Source: Henningerozyma blattae CBS 6284 (Eukaryota > Ascomycota > Saccharomycetes > Saccharomycetales > Saccharomycetaceae). From it: a DNA stretch of 64,000 bases. The position numbers and the translations under genes were made by a program. Below are positions 1 to 9,353 of the stretch, piece after piece. The notes beneath the pieces were generated by a model. That model was not told the origin of the DNA. It did not search any database and worked only from the letters and a program-made list of their open reading frames with translations. The DNA is taken from assembly GCF_000315915.1 (NCBI RefSeq), contig NC_020188.1:1195501-1259500 (forward strand), written 5' to 3'. Numbering within the stretch: the stretch's first letter is position 1; each line of letters begins with the position of its first letter.

Positions 1-613
1 ATCTCTCTATTTTCTTTCTCGTGTTTCACAATTCCTTTATAATCCTATTAATTTTTAATATGGATTTGAATAGTCCGAGAGTGTATGGTGAATACGAATA
101 TGTCTATATAAACTACTTGAAGTAACAAGAGAACAAAAAGGCAAATCCTTGCATCATGCTTTAAGGATATCCATTTTATTGCTGTTTTGTTGTTCATTAA
201 AAGTCTTGAAAATTTGAGAAAAGCCTGCGCAATAATTGAGATACTACAGGGCTTCGCCTGAGTTGAAAAACTTGAAAGGCAGCATTAAATATTTAAGAGC
301 AGGTAGATCACAAGTTAACTTTGTCATTAGAGAAAATGGGATTAATTGATCTGCTACATATTTCTTTCAAATAACTAAGTTTTTCCTTTAAACATATTTT
401 GAACACTATATTGTAATGTATGAAATTTTCCCGATTTGTCAAGTTTGCGATGGACCTGAATTTGAAAAATTTGAAAAAAATTAACTTGAGCTATTTATTT
501 CACAGAGCATGACCAATTTATGGTATAATTAGATATATTATTAGGCTTCGAAGATTGTGGAACACTTCAGAAGTTACTCTCTAGAAAATAATAGAAACTT
601 ACTCACTATAAAA
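1..613. other. Intergenic; RBP95 upstream region
   Basis: No gene is supported here. A plus-strand frame is open from about 3 to 125 and ends in TAA; it could be the 3' tail of a gene lying outside the window, but nothing in it is recognisable. Two motifs about 150 bp before the RBP95 ATG look like the promoter pair of ribosome-biogenesis genes: a PAC-like GCGATGG at 447-453 and an RRPE-like TGAAAAATTT at 463-472. That pairing agrees with the nucleolar role assigned to the downstream gene. Confidence 0.4.
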
Positions 614-1504
614 ATGCCTAGTCACGTCCCTGCTTGGAAGAAAATTGCTATCAAAAAATCTCAGGCCAATTCCGAAACTAATGATGGCAAAAAGGACAAT
701 TTAATTGATAATGATCCATTAAATGTTACAACACATTTGGCATCTGGTTCATTGACCAGAAAGGAAAAGAAGAGAATACTGCGTGGTGAACCAGAATCAA
801 GTTCTAAAAGAAAAAAAGTACCAAAAACAAGCAAGCCAATTAAGAAGGAAAAATTATCAAAAGAAGAAAGACAGTCGAATAAAAGCAAAGTTCTAAGAGA
901 CCAATTAAGATATCTTATTGAATTCTTTCTAGAAAAAATTGACACACAATTACCAGAAGAACTGTTAAATTTAGAAAATGTTAAATTTTACTATGGTGAT
1001 ATAGATAGCAAAAATTTGAAGAAAGATAATGAAGATGATACTGAAAAAGTTATTGATGTTTGGAAATTTTCAAAACAAAAGCAAAACTGGTTAATAAAGC
1101 ATTTTTTAGTTTTGGATGAAATATCTGAAGAATACGACAGTTTACTAATTTCATATTTTAAAGATTTAAAAGGTGGATCAAAAATGGAGTTATATAAGAA
1201 ATCTTTAAAAATCTGTCAATCATGGAATGATTATACAAAAGACCAGCAAAGAAAGATAGAAGAAATGATTAATAATTCTGATAAAGAAAGCAACGAAAAG
1301 GATTCTGGAAAAGAAGAACCAACCGATGACAAGAATGCTACAGATAAAACCGAACAAGAAAAGGAAGAAACTAAAGAAGAAGAATTACCGATGCCAAATA
1401 AATATCTTGTACATAGATGCAAGAAGCTAATTGATGAATGGGTCTCCCAGGATGAATCGGGTGAGATTAAGGCTTTTGACCTAAATAATTTTAAGTTGGA
1501 TTAA
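614..1504 (+). CDS. RBP95: WKF-domain nucleolar protein, Rbp95-like
   Basis: The protein is 296 residues from the ATG at 614. The frame is open further upstream, but only from a GTG, so I start at the first ATG, which begins with MPSHVPAWKK. The N-terminal 90 residues are Lys-rich and highly basic, as in nucleolar RNA-binding proteins. A WKF motif lies near residues 150-152, inside a helical segment that matches the WKF domain family (human C7orf50, yeast YCR016W/Rbp95). An acidic, Glu/Asp/Lys-rich linker follows, then a final helix. In S. cerevisiae Rbp95 binds 25S rRNA in early 60S pre-ribosomes. Length is close to the 290-residue yeast protein. PAC- and RRPE-like motifs upstream fit a ribosome-biogenesis gene. 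The family call rests on the WKF motif plus overall composition. Confidence 0.8.
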   Translation: MPSHVPAWKKIAIKKSQANSETNDGKKDNLIDNDPLNVTTHLASGSLTRKEKKRILRGEPESSSKRKKVPKTSKPIKKEKLSKEERQSNKSKVLRDQLRYLIEFFLEKIDTQLPEELLNLENVKFYYGDIDSKNLKKDNEDDTEKVIDVWKFSKQKQNWLIKHFLVLDEISEEYDSLLISYFKDLKGGSKMELYKKSLKICQSWNDYTKDQQRKIEEMINNSDKESNEKDSGKEEPTDDKNATDKTEQEKEETKEEELPMPNKYLVHRCKKLIDEWVSQDESGEIKAFDLNNFKLD

Positions 1505-2072
1505 CAGCTCTAATACAAATTTAATTTTCATCCTAAATTCATCATAGTTGGAATATATATAGATATATTCATATGTAACATAAATTAGCATAAAACTTCT
1601 CTGTATTTTAATTTTTTAACTGGTTAATATTTTTAACTAATAAACTTCTCTGTGCTTAAAGGTTCCTAGAATTTGTTTAGTGCTTTCATTGGATTTTTCT
1701 GAAGACAATAATAATAAATTATGTAATTAATTTTATTGTAAAGATCATAATATTCTATGTATCTCTAAAATATCAATTTTTCATAATCGATTAGTAATAA
1801 TTGGACCTATAGAATACATTAATAAAAGTTTTTATCTAAATAATTGTTAAACAAAAATGCTGGAAGTACAGATTATGATATTATGTCTGTAAACTAAATT
1901 ATTCTATATTTAGATACCTTCATTGTATAAAGTAATTTTCCATTGTCTCATAATAATTCCTTGAAAAGTAACGCGCTATTATAAATTTAAAATATATACA
2001 AAAATTCTCTTCTAAACTTAGTATTCTAAGCAAGATTAAAAAAAATGTAGCATAGGAGCAGTTTCTCATATA
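1505..2072. other. Intergenic, AT-rich
   Basis: Terminator and promoter region between two plus-strand genes. It has AT-rich 3'-end-like sequence and poly(A) stretches before the next ATG. I see no other gene or repeat. Confidence 0.5.
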
Positions 2073-2858
2073 ATGAGTACAAGTGCAGGAAATGGAACCT
2101 TGCCTAGCTCATCTTTTGATAAAGAATATCTAGAGGTATTTATAAATTCTTTTACAAACCTAAAAATTATACCACTAATTGATAGAAATGTGTTATTTCA
2201 ATATTATTATGGTATCTCTCGAAGTAACGATAAAAATTTAATTCTAAAAGCACAAAATATATGTGAAGAAATTTTTAGCTTAAGAAAACAAGACAAATAT
2301 CTTATAGAAGACGCAATTCTTGATAGATGTCTTGATATGTGGTATATTCTCAATGGTAACTATTACCAGTTAGCAAATGAAACAAAAAATAACAAATATT
2401 CAAATCAAGCAAATTCATGGCAAATATCACTAGAATCAGAAGTAAAAAATGAACAGAATAATAAAGGAATTGACAATGTGTTTGAGAAAAATGAAAGAGA
2501 TGATTCTAATAAGGATAGGGCACTGGCTAGCGAACCAAAACTACACTTAAAAGCTTCAATCTCAAATTTAATAGTAGAAGAAGTTGACGTATGTGATTAT
2601 ATCGATAGTGAAGATGAAGAATATATTAACATGCGTAATAGCGCTGTACTAGGTCAAGATGTTAAAGAAGCTAAATCTGAACAACTTGATACATGTCCTT
2701 CTGATAAAGAAATTATACATGACCTCTCTAATATGATAGTTGAAGAAGTCGATGTAAGTGAGTATATCCCAGATAATTTTGACCTCTGCGAATATTACAA
2801 GAGTTTACAGCAAAAGAAAAGAAGCCCAACACATATCAAATTCAATTTTGAGGAGTAG
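2073..2858 (+). CDS. Hypothetical protein with duplicated SIM-like acidic motif
   Basis: A 261-residue protein that I do not recognise. The N-terminal 100 residues look folded, alpha-helical and rich in Leu/Ile/Tyr (residues about 15-100). The middle is hydrophilic and poorly conserved in character. The striking part is an internal repeat: S-N-L-I-V-E-E-V-D-V near residue 165 and S-N-M-I-V-E-E-V-D-V near residue 220, each followed by D/E-Y-I and acidic residues. Short beta-strand cores of Val/Ile next to acids resemble SUMO-interacting motifs; that is inference. The C-terminus is basic and then hydrophobic-acidic. The gene sits between RBP95 and the arrestin ROG3 and is convergent with ROG3. 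Codon use looks like that of its neighbours, so I consider it a real gene with unknown role. Confidence 0.72.
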   Translation: MSTSAGNGTLPSSSFDKEYLEVFINSFTNLKIIPLIDRNVLFQYYYGISRSNDKNLILKAQNICEEIFSLRKQDKYLIEDAILDRCLDMWYILNGNYYQLANETKNNKYSNQANSWQISLESEVKNEQNNKGIDNVFEKNERDDSNKDRALASEPKLHLKASISNLIVEEVDVCDYIDSEDEEYINMRNSAVLGQDVKEAKSEQLDTCPSDKEIIHDLSNMIVEEVDVSEYIPDNFDLCEYYKSLQQKKRSPTHIKFNFEE

Positions 2859-3383
2859 TATACTATACTATATTAAAAGCTAAATATTTTATCACAACTT
2901 TTATTCAGGTGTAAATGTTGATAATGATTATTACATTAGCAAGGTAAAATTAAAGAATAGCAAATTAATCCATAATAATAATTAATATTTATTACAAGAT
3001 ACGTGCTGTTATTTCCAAAAAAATCTGTTTCGTGGTAAAAGATGAATGCTTTACATTCACTATTCTACAATTAGAGCTTCATATTGCCAGTTGGTTAGAA
3101 GAATATTTTTATTGCTTATGGAGTATAGAACTTAGAAAAAAAAATATTCTCATTAAGCTTTTGATATGCCTCTATATATCTTTGATTTTTAATTTGATTT
3201 AAACCAATAAGAATAATTACCAATGGTAGCGATACTATATTACGTTATACGATTAGTAGAATATACTGTCATTCTTGATAGGTCATAATATATATAACAG
3301 GCTGTATATGAAAATGAATGGATAGTTTAGTACTCGTCTAGTTCACCAGGTGTATCTAATAAATCTGTATTATATATATATAT

Positions 3384-3444
<61 letters not shown>

Positions 3445-3478
3445 CGTGTGTGTGTGGTGGACTAAAATTATATGCCTA
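2859..3478. other. Intergenic between convergent genes
   Basis: 3' regions of the unknown gene (plus) and ROG3 (minus). AT-rich, with AT/TG microsatellites directly beyond the ROG3 stop. No gene seen. Confidence 0.5.
3370..3458. repeat. (TA)n-(TG)n microsatellite
   Basis: A short TA run (3370-3382) is followed by about 28 TG dinucleotides, interrupted once by GGGC near 3442-3445. It ends about 20 bp from the ROG3 stop codon, so it lies in the ROG3 3' UTR or terminator. Confidence 0.95.
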
Positions 3479-6238
3479 CTAACTACCAACATTACTTAAA
3501 ATGCTGAACACGTTAGAGAAGGAATGAGATGTCGAGAATGCACTGGTAGAAACCGATCTGGTAGGGCGTGGCCTTGGAGTTTTATCTTCTGAAGAGGATC
3601 TATTGCTTGATCTTCTATTTGATCTAATGGTTATATTAGTAGTGGAGGTTCCATTGGATGCAGTATTTGTATGAATACTATTACTATCCCCTATTGTTAT
3701 ATTAGCATTGCTATTTGTAGTTCGCAAATTTGTCGAACTTGAAATTCTCGATGATGATATAGTGGCTGGCTCTGTGGGTGTCTTTTCTCCAACTGGAGTC
3801 ATTCCGAATGCAAAATGTTTATTTGCAGTGTTAGATATCTTAAATGACGAGTTCTTGGACAAATTTGGTGATAGGTTTGGAGGGCTAGTAGTAGTGTCGC
3901 CAATTAAAGCATTTTTTATGGAACTCGTTAAAGAAGTAGAAGAGCTGCTCCCACTAATTGGAGGTTTCTTAGGCTTAATTTGGCCCATTTGCAAAAATGA
4001 AGAATTACTACGACGCATTGAACTAGAGTGATTAGAGGAAGCTATGGTGGCAGGTGTAGCATTTATAGAGCTATTATTAGTTGAGTGACCTCTTTTATGT
4101 TTAGAACTAATATAAGCAGGTGGTAAATCATCACTTGAAATGACATTTTTTTTTGCCATATCATACGATGGTACTCTGCTCATATCTTTCACTGGCCAAT
4201 CTTTCATGCTCAACTGACTTGAGGAGTTAAAAGAAATTGGTCTTATCATTAATCCTGGAGTAGATGGTAAATTGTTAATATCAAGCTCAGTAGAGCTTCC
4301 AACTCTTCTAAATGAATCAGTTCTTGTGTGTGGTGTGTTTGCTGAAATTGTCCGTCTTGGCTCACTTTGAGTAACCTCTGAGCGGAAAGGATTATTAGTG
4401 GTAATATTAATATTCTCGTTATTTGGCATTGTCAAGCCTTCAGGTACATCTGCCATGTAATTGGAAGCAGAGCCATCTGGAAATAAATTAGATTCTATAA
4501 TTGGGCTATGGGTTAAGTTTGGAGAGACAGGAGTCGAGAGAGTTAAATTTTCAACAATTGCACCATTATGGTCTGTGCAATTTGTTCCCCAAAGACGATC
4601 ATATATACGATCTTCATAATTTGGGGGAACCATTAAACTAGGTAAATCTTGAGCTAATTTTGGAGCTTCTTGTAAAACAGGTAAAATAGAGGTTGCAGAG
4701 TACTGAAATCCCATTGGAGATACAGTTGAACCAGCATTTGTAGATCCCACTGTTACAACCGGGTTTAAGGGGCTAGTTATCTCCGGAGCAGGTGTATTTG
4801 TTGCATTTTGGAGATCTAGAGATGAAACAATTGATGGAAATATAATTTCATCATCTTTATTTTGCTCTTCTTCATTATCTAAATTTCTAATATTTGCCAC
4901 AGAATGAGGATATTTACTATCCACTGAATTTTTCCCTGAAAAATTTTGAGAACTCATGGTACTTAAATTGCTCAAACTGCTATGTTGCGTTAAATTAGTA
5001 CAGGAATATTTTTGCTCTCTTAATTCTTTAGATTGTACTGTTAGTGGAATTAAAGGTGATATATATAATACAATTGGTAATGATGCCTTCAATTGAGAAA
5101 TATGGCCATCCTCGTTAATCATTGAGATTACAAATTTTAATTTATGACGAACCTTAATATATTTTTTAATAGTACAATCTTGAGTACATCTAGATAAACT
5201 TGAAGGAACCTGAAAATTTGTAGTCACTTCCCATTTACTTTGGAAGATAAATGGGTCTAGTCCGGTCTCTTCCGACTGCTTAGCCATCTCTATATGGCCT
5301 AAGGGGTCTTTTAATTTGAATTTAAGGACTTTCCTGTCATTAGTGATAATTTCACCAGAATTATTACTGTATTGATATTGCTCTAAAAGAATAACTTTAA
5401 TTGGGCCTAATCTCAAATGTTTAACCAATGGTACCAGTCCAATAGAAAGACTTGAAACAGATCCAATAGCAATAGCCTTAGTGGGAACTGAAATAGAATA
5501 ATCAATTTTACCAGGCCAATTATTATTCACTGAAACAGTTTCCGACAATTCCACAGCATCTGTAGTTAAAGTTCTAATTACTTTAATATCTTTATTCAAT
5601 AGTAAATCCGTAGAATACTTCCCTCTTTCAATAATCGTTTGGAGAGTATAGTTGATAGATGCATTAGGTAATCCATTAACTGATTCGAATGAACTTCCTG
5701 GCAATATGTAACTAAACGGGAATTCGTAATTTCCCTTTTGCAATTTAATTATACTTGTTTTGTTCATACTTGTAAAATTTGGTGACGAATTTGAATTGGT
5801 TAAAGTTGCAATAGATGATGACTTACTTCTAGAACGCCAGCCCATTGTGGTTTCACTGTTATTGGAATTTGTCGTACTATACGGTACGGATTGGTTTGTT
5901 GATTGTTTACCAACAAGATTGTCTATTTGAATATTGTCTAATTTTTTATCGAATAATATTTTTTCTTGCTTTACATATCTTTTTGCTGTATTTGGTGTAT
6001 TATTTGTATTTGCGTTAACTTCTAAATTAACTGTTAATTTGGCGAATAATCTCATAAATATGTTTCTAATTTGCATTGGTTCATTGATAGATAATACAAT
6101 TTTGCCTGATAAAAGAGCAGAAGCAGATTCTCTCGAAGAGCCTTTCAATAAAATCACATTATCGTCACTAGTATCGAATCTTATATCAAATAATATGGGA
6201 GCCTTTTCAGCCTGACGATGACTAGAAAAGAATGACAT
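3479..6238 (-). CDS. ROG3: Alpha-arrestin, Rog3/Rod1 family ubiquitin-ligase adaptor
   Basis: A 919-residue alpha-arrestin. The N-terminus (LFDIRF, then a leucine-rich strand and LSGKIVLSINEPMQI) is the arrestin N domain; an arrestin C-like domain follows to about residue 400. The long Ser/Thr/Asn-rich tail carries two PY motifs, PPNY at 538-541 (in the family-typical PPNYEDRIYDRLW context) and PPAY at 706-709, which dock the WW domains of the Rsp5 ubiquitin ligase. In S. cerevisiae Rod1 and Rog3 direct Rsp5 to sugar transporters and other plasma-membrane proteins and to the pheromone receptor, and are controlled by Snf1 phosphorylation. The neighbour ATG18 is also the neighbour of ROG3 (YFR021W-YFR022W), so I prefer the ROG3 name; it may represent the single ROD1/ROG3 gene here. 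It is longer than either yeast protein because of low-complexity tail expansion. Confidence 0.9.
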   Translation of the reverse strand: MSFFSSHRQAEKAPILFDIRFDTSDDNVILLKGSSRESASALLSGKIVLSINEPMQIRNIFMRLFAKLTVNLEVNANTNNTPNTAKRYVKQEKILFDKKLDNIQIDNLVGKQSTNQSVPYSTTNSNNSETTMGWRSRSKSSSIATLTNSNSSPNFTSMNKTSIIKLQKGNYEFPFSYILPGSSFESVNGLPNASINYTLQTIIERGKYSTDLLLNKDIKVIRTLTTDAVELSETVSVNNNWPGKIDYSISVPTKAIAIGSVSSLSIGLVPLVKHLRLGPIKVILLEQYQYSNNSGEIITNDRKVLKFKLKDPLGHIEMAKQSEETGLDPFIFQSKWEVTTNFQVPSSLSRCTQDCTIKKYIKVRHKLKFVISMINEDGHISQLKASLPIVLYISPLIPLTVQSKELREQKYSCTNLTQHSSLSNLSTMSSQNFSGKNSVDSKYPHSVANIRNLDNEEEQNKDDEIIFPSIVSSLDLQNATNTPAPEITSPLNPVVTVGSTNAGSTVSPMGFQYSATSILPVLQEAPKLAQDLPSLMVPPNYEDRIYDRLWGTNCTDHNGAIVENLTLSTPVSPNLTHSPIIESNLFPDGSASNYMADVPEGLTMPNNENINITTNNPFRSEVTQSEPRRTISANTPHTRTDSFRRVGSSTELDINNLPSTPGLMIRPISFNSSSQLSMKDWPVKDMSRVPSYDMAKKNVISSDDLPPAYISSKHKRGHSTNNSSINATPATIASSNHSSSMRRSNSSFLQMGQIKPKKPPISGSSSSTSLTSSIKNALIGDTTTSPPNLSPNLSKNSSFKISNTANKHFAFGMTPVGEKTPTEPATISSSRISSSTNLRTTNSNANITIGDSNSIHTNTASNGTSTTNITIRSNRRSSNRSSSEDKTPRPRPTRSVSTSAFSTSHSFSNVFSILSNVGS

Positions 6239-6525
6239 TCTCTTCGAGTGTATTTATATGAGAGCTTTTCTTAAACAATTTATAATAGTATTTGGATCAA
6301 TCAAAAAAAATAATCGATAAGATATATATATGTGATAAGAGAAATCGCTATATTTTTTTGCCTATTGTCGAGGAACAGTAGCTAATGCTTTGAGATGGAG
6401 GACTTGGGTAAAGGAACGAAAAATAGAATAGTATCTTATAATAGCAAATAATTTTTGTATTAATTTGAAGTAATGCTCTATCTTGTTCACAAGTACGGAA
6501 TACTCGTGATTTTAATTTTGACGAT
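6239..6525. promoter_or_regulatory. ROG3 upstream region
   Basis: AT-rich DNA upstream of the minus-strand ROG3 gene with a TATA-like run (about 6322-6333). No other element can be named with confidence. Confidence 0.4.
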
Positions 6526-6781
6526 ATGATGGGAAAGTTTTATAATTTATGGCGCCTATTAACAAGACAGGTAAGTTATATTGAAATTTCAAATACAGCT
6601 AGCCTAGACATCTTTAAATTATATATGATAGACGTTACCGTTCTCTCTATCTAACTCATGATTATGTTGGTTCTAGATCGTAGTTTATTATCCCTGGAAG
6701 CAGCAGTCTCACGAATTCAAGAATCTGCATTATCTGTCCGTGATGCTCCTAGAACCATGTATTAAGAGACCCCAGAAATAA
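6526..6781 (+). CDS. Candidate two-exon micro-gene (about 49 aa)
   Basis: This is a reading I assembled by eye; it is not an annotated family. Exon 1 (6526-6570) encodes 15 residues from tandem ATGs (MMGKFYNLWRLLTRQ). It ends CAG before GTAAGT, a good 5' splice site. The intron (6571-6676, 106 bp) contains CTAAC about 20 bp before a TTCTAG acceptor, matching yeast branch-site spacing although the branch box is not the full TACTAAC. Exon 2 (6677-6781) joins in phase and stays open for 34 codons to TAA. The product would be small, basic and partly hydrophobic, with a YYPW motif just after the junction. The local sequence is less AT-rich than its surroundings. Against it: GTAAGT is not the favoured yeast 5' site, another frame of exon 2 is also open, and I know no homolog. 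Confidence 0.38.
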
Positions 6782-7406
6782 CGGCAGGCAGGTAAAATTT
6801 AAATGATGTCCTGATTAGGCTGAATTTTTCACTAGGTGTTGATGGGTAGGAAATGGCGGTCTAGGCCTGAAGTGGTAAAACCGCAAACACATCCCGAGTG
6901 AGAGAGTGAAAATTTATTTATTTATCATGGTACGGACATAGTCAAAAGCAAAATGTCAATAGATGGCAATCTTAAATGGGCAATGTTATGGGCACTGTAA
7001 TAAGGTGTCAGCTTATTAAAATTGGTGATTCTTGGTATTTGTTTCTCAAGAGGAAAAGTACTCCGAAACCATTTTTTTTTTCAATTATAAGTTGTAATCG
7101 GGATTAACATTGATTTGGTAAGTGCTCCTCTTAAAGGTTATTATTTTTCTAGTCTTCTTATTTTTCTAAATTCTTGATTCGGTAAAGTGTGCATGTATAG
7201 AAGTAGCATGTAAGGCATTGATTAGTCTGGCTCAATATGATTCTATTTTTCAAACGTGATTAGATTATATACGCTATATAGTGGATGTATACGAATCTCT
7301 CAATGAATCTACACATCTATGCATGTAGTTAAGAAGTATTTTCGTAATAATTAATCTGTCATTGATGGCATTACTTTGTTCGTAACAGACTTTTTTATGG
7401 TTTTCT
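6782..7406. other. Intergenic 3' of ATG18
   Basis: Less AT-rich than most spacers up to about 6910, then AT-rich towards the ATG18 stop. I see no open frame of note and no recognisable RNA gene. Confidence 0.4.
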
Positions 7407-9353
7407 TCAATCCGATAGTAGAGAGTATTTCGAAATTAGTAAACAATCGCCACCTCGCTCAGGATCCATCACATAGTTGTATAGGTAACCATTGGATGAC
7501 ACAACTCTGATTGGTAAGACTTTGATTATTGGATCTTTTTCCGCAGATGTATTTTCATTATTCATTTGAACATCATCTGTTGTTATTTTTGAAGATTGAT
7601 TCGGGTTATTAACTCCTGCATTTTTGATATCAAATAATTCAGGGAAATGTTTGATGTTAATATCCTTTAAAGTTCCTATTGTTGTTATGCATTTTACTTG
7701 TAAAGATTCACTATTACCACTATTCATATTATTATTATTATCGTTATTCATGGATTCATTATCATACACTTCACTTGTGTTATCATAAGTAGATGTTGTA
7801 GCAGCACTATTACCACGGAGAGCAGTGTTATAACTGTTGTTGTTGTTGCTGTTGTTGTTGTTACTATTGTTATTTTCATTTGGTATTTTCAAACTAGCAA
7901 AATGCCTTGATGGCTCCAGTAATGACTTTACCTTGATTGGAAAAATATTGCCTAATGTCTGGGCAGCTTGTCTTGATAATTGTTGTGATGATTGACGAAT
8001 GAGTCGGCCCACGGTTTTTCTTGAATTATCCACATACGGTTTATTTTTCTCTAACACCATAATATCTTCTCCAGCAGTACTATTTTCTGAATGTATGGAA
8101 TTGTTTGTTGTATTATTATCAAGAATTTCATTAGAGTCCTCTCCTGAATCTTTGGATTGTGAATGTGAGCGTGAGTGTTCAAGTTTAAAAATATGAACAG
8201 TTTTACTAGAGCATGTTACTGAAATAAATTTATTATCATGGCTGAAACTTATCGAATAGATTTGAGTTGGATATGTACCTCTTCTAAATTGATATAATTT
8301 TGAACCGGAATCTGTAGAAAACACTCTGATGATGGTACCTTTTTTTGAAGCCGTGGCTAATAATTTACCATCATTACTTAACGTCAATGCAGCAATCTCA
8401 CCTTTATGAGCTTCAATCACCATAATTGGTTGTAATGTATTTAAATTAAATAAAATGACATCTCCTTGATTACTAATTTCGTCATTGTTATTTGTATTGT
8501 TATTGTTATTTACAGTATTGGTATTTGGATTTATATTTGAATTATTAATAGTATTGTTATCGCTTGAATATGAAGGTGCTAATAAAGATGGAGATGAACT
8601 ATTGTCTGAAGAAGTAGAAATATCATTTGGAATTATTAGATCGTTTGTTGTCAAATTTGATTTTATATCGGAGTTGACAACCTTGGGAGGTGATGGATAT
8701 ACTAGATAATTCAGGTTTTTTGACTTAAATTCAGAATCTGTTGAAAGATCTTGTTCTTGTCCTTGTTCGTCGGAGTATGTAATTGATATTAGGTTATTAT
8801 TATTTGACTGTAATTCAATAATATGAATTAAGTTCAATGTTTTTATGTTGTATATATATATTTTATCCCTTAATAGAACAATTAAATTTGAATGGTTCAT
8901 TTTTATAGAGAGAATAGTATTTGGAAAAGTTAAATCACCAATGATATTAAAATTTTTTACATTTAATATCCTTAAGCATCTTGGTGATAAAGAAGTTGAG
9001 CTTGATGAATATTGGCCGTTTAAATTTGATTCCATATCTGTGTCACAATTATCTGATTGGCTATTGAAATTTGTATTGTTAGTAGTTGTTGAACCTCCAG
9101 AACCTACTAATACTAATAACGAGGTGGTGTATAGCATTTCTACTATCCCATAATTTTTATTAATTATAAAGTCTTTGTCAATTGAAGAACTATCATTAGC
9201 CCTTGAGCTAAAATCATTAAATTCAAATCTTTGAAAAGGATCAATATTAAATAAACGGAAATCTTTTGTTGTACCTAATGATATGCATGAGCCTGATTGA
9301 TTGAAATCCATGAAATTTATCAATAAATCATTATTATAATTTGATGGTGCCAT
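7407..9353 (-). CDS. ATG18: Atg18, PROPPIN phosphoinositide-binding autophagy protein
   Basis: A 648-residue WD40-type PROPPIN. The N-terminus (INFMDFNQSGSCISLGT) and the blade sequences match yeast Atg18. The phosphoinositide-binding FRRG motif is at residues 356-359, in the context YQFRRGTYPTQIYSISFS. The C-terminus (RVVSSNGYLYNYVMDPERGGDC) is also diagnostic. Atg18 binds PI3P and PI(3,5)P2, works with Atg2 at the growing phagophore, and controls vacuole size through Fab1. The protein is about 150 residues longer than the 500-residue S. cerevisiae form, almost entirely because of Asn/Ser-rich insertions in loops (about 70-120, 265-300, and the large loop after the FRRG blade). Its downstream neighbour ROG3 is the same as in S. 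cerevisiae. Confidence 0.96.
   Translation of the reverse strand: MAPSNYNNDLLINFMDFNQSGSCISLGTTKDFRLFNIDPFQRFEFNDFSSRANDSSSIDKDFIINKNYGIVEMLYTTSLLVLVGSGGSTTTNNTNFNSQSDNCDTDMESNLNGQYSSSSTSLSPRCLRILNVKNFNIIGDLTFPNTILSIKMNHSNLIVLLRDKIYIYNIKTLNLIHIIELQSNNNNLISITYSDEQGQEQDLSTDSEFKSKNLNYLVYPSPPKVVNSDIKSNLTTNDLIIPNDISTSSDNSSSPSLLAPSYSSDNNTINNSNINPNTNTVNNNNNTNNNDEISNQGDVILFNLNTLQPIMVIEAHKGEIAALTLSNDGKLLATASKKGTIIRVFSTDSGSKLYQFRRGTYPTQIYSISFSHDNKFISVTCSSKTVHIFKLEHSRSHSQSKDSGEDSNEILDNNTTNNSIHSENSTAGEDIMVLEKNKPYVDNSRKTVGRLIRQSSQQLSRQAAQTLGNIFPIKVKSLLEPSRHFASLKIPNENNNSNNNNSNNNNSYNTALRGNSAATTSTYDNTSEVYDNESMNNDNNNNMNSGNSESLQVKCITTIGTLKDINIKHFPELFDIKNAGVNNPNQSSKITTDDVQMNNENTSAEKDPIIKVLPIRVVSSNGYLYNYVMDPERGGDCLLISKYSLLSD

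Noticed and set aside
557..613. N-terminal extension of RBP95 from position 557
   Set aside because: The frame starts at GTG; the first ATG is at 614 and gives a start that fits the family.
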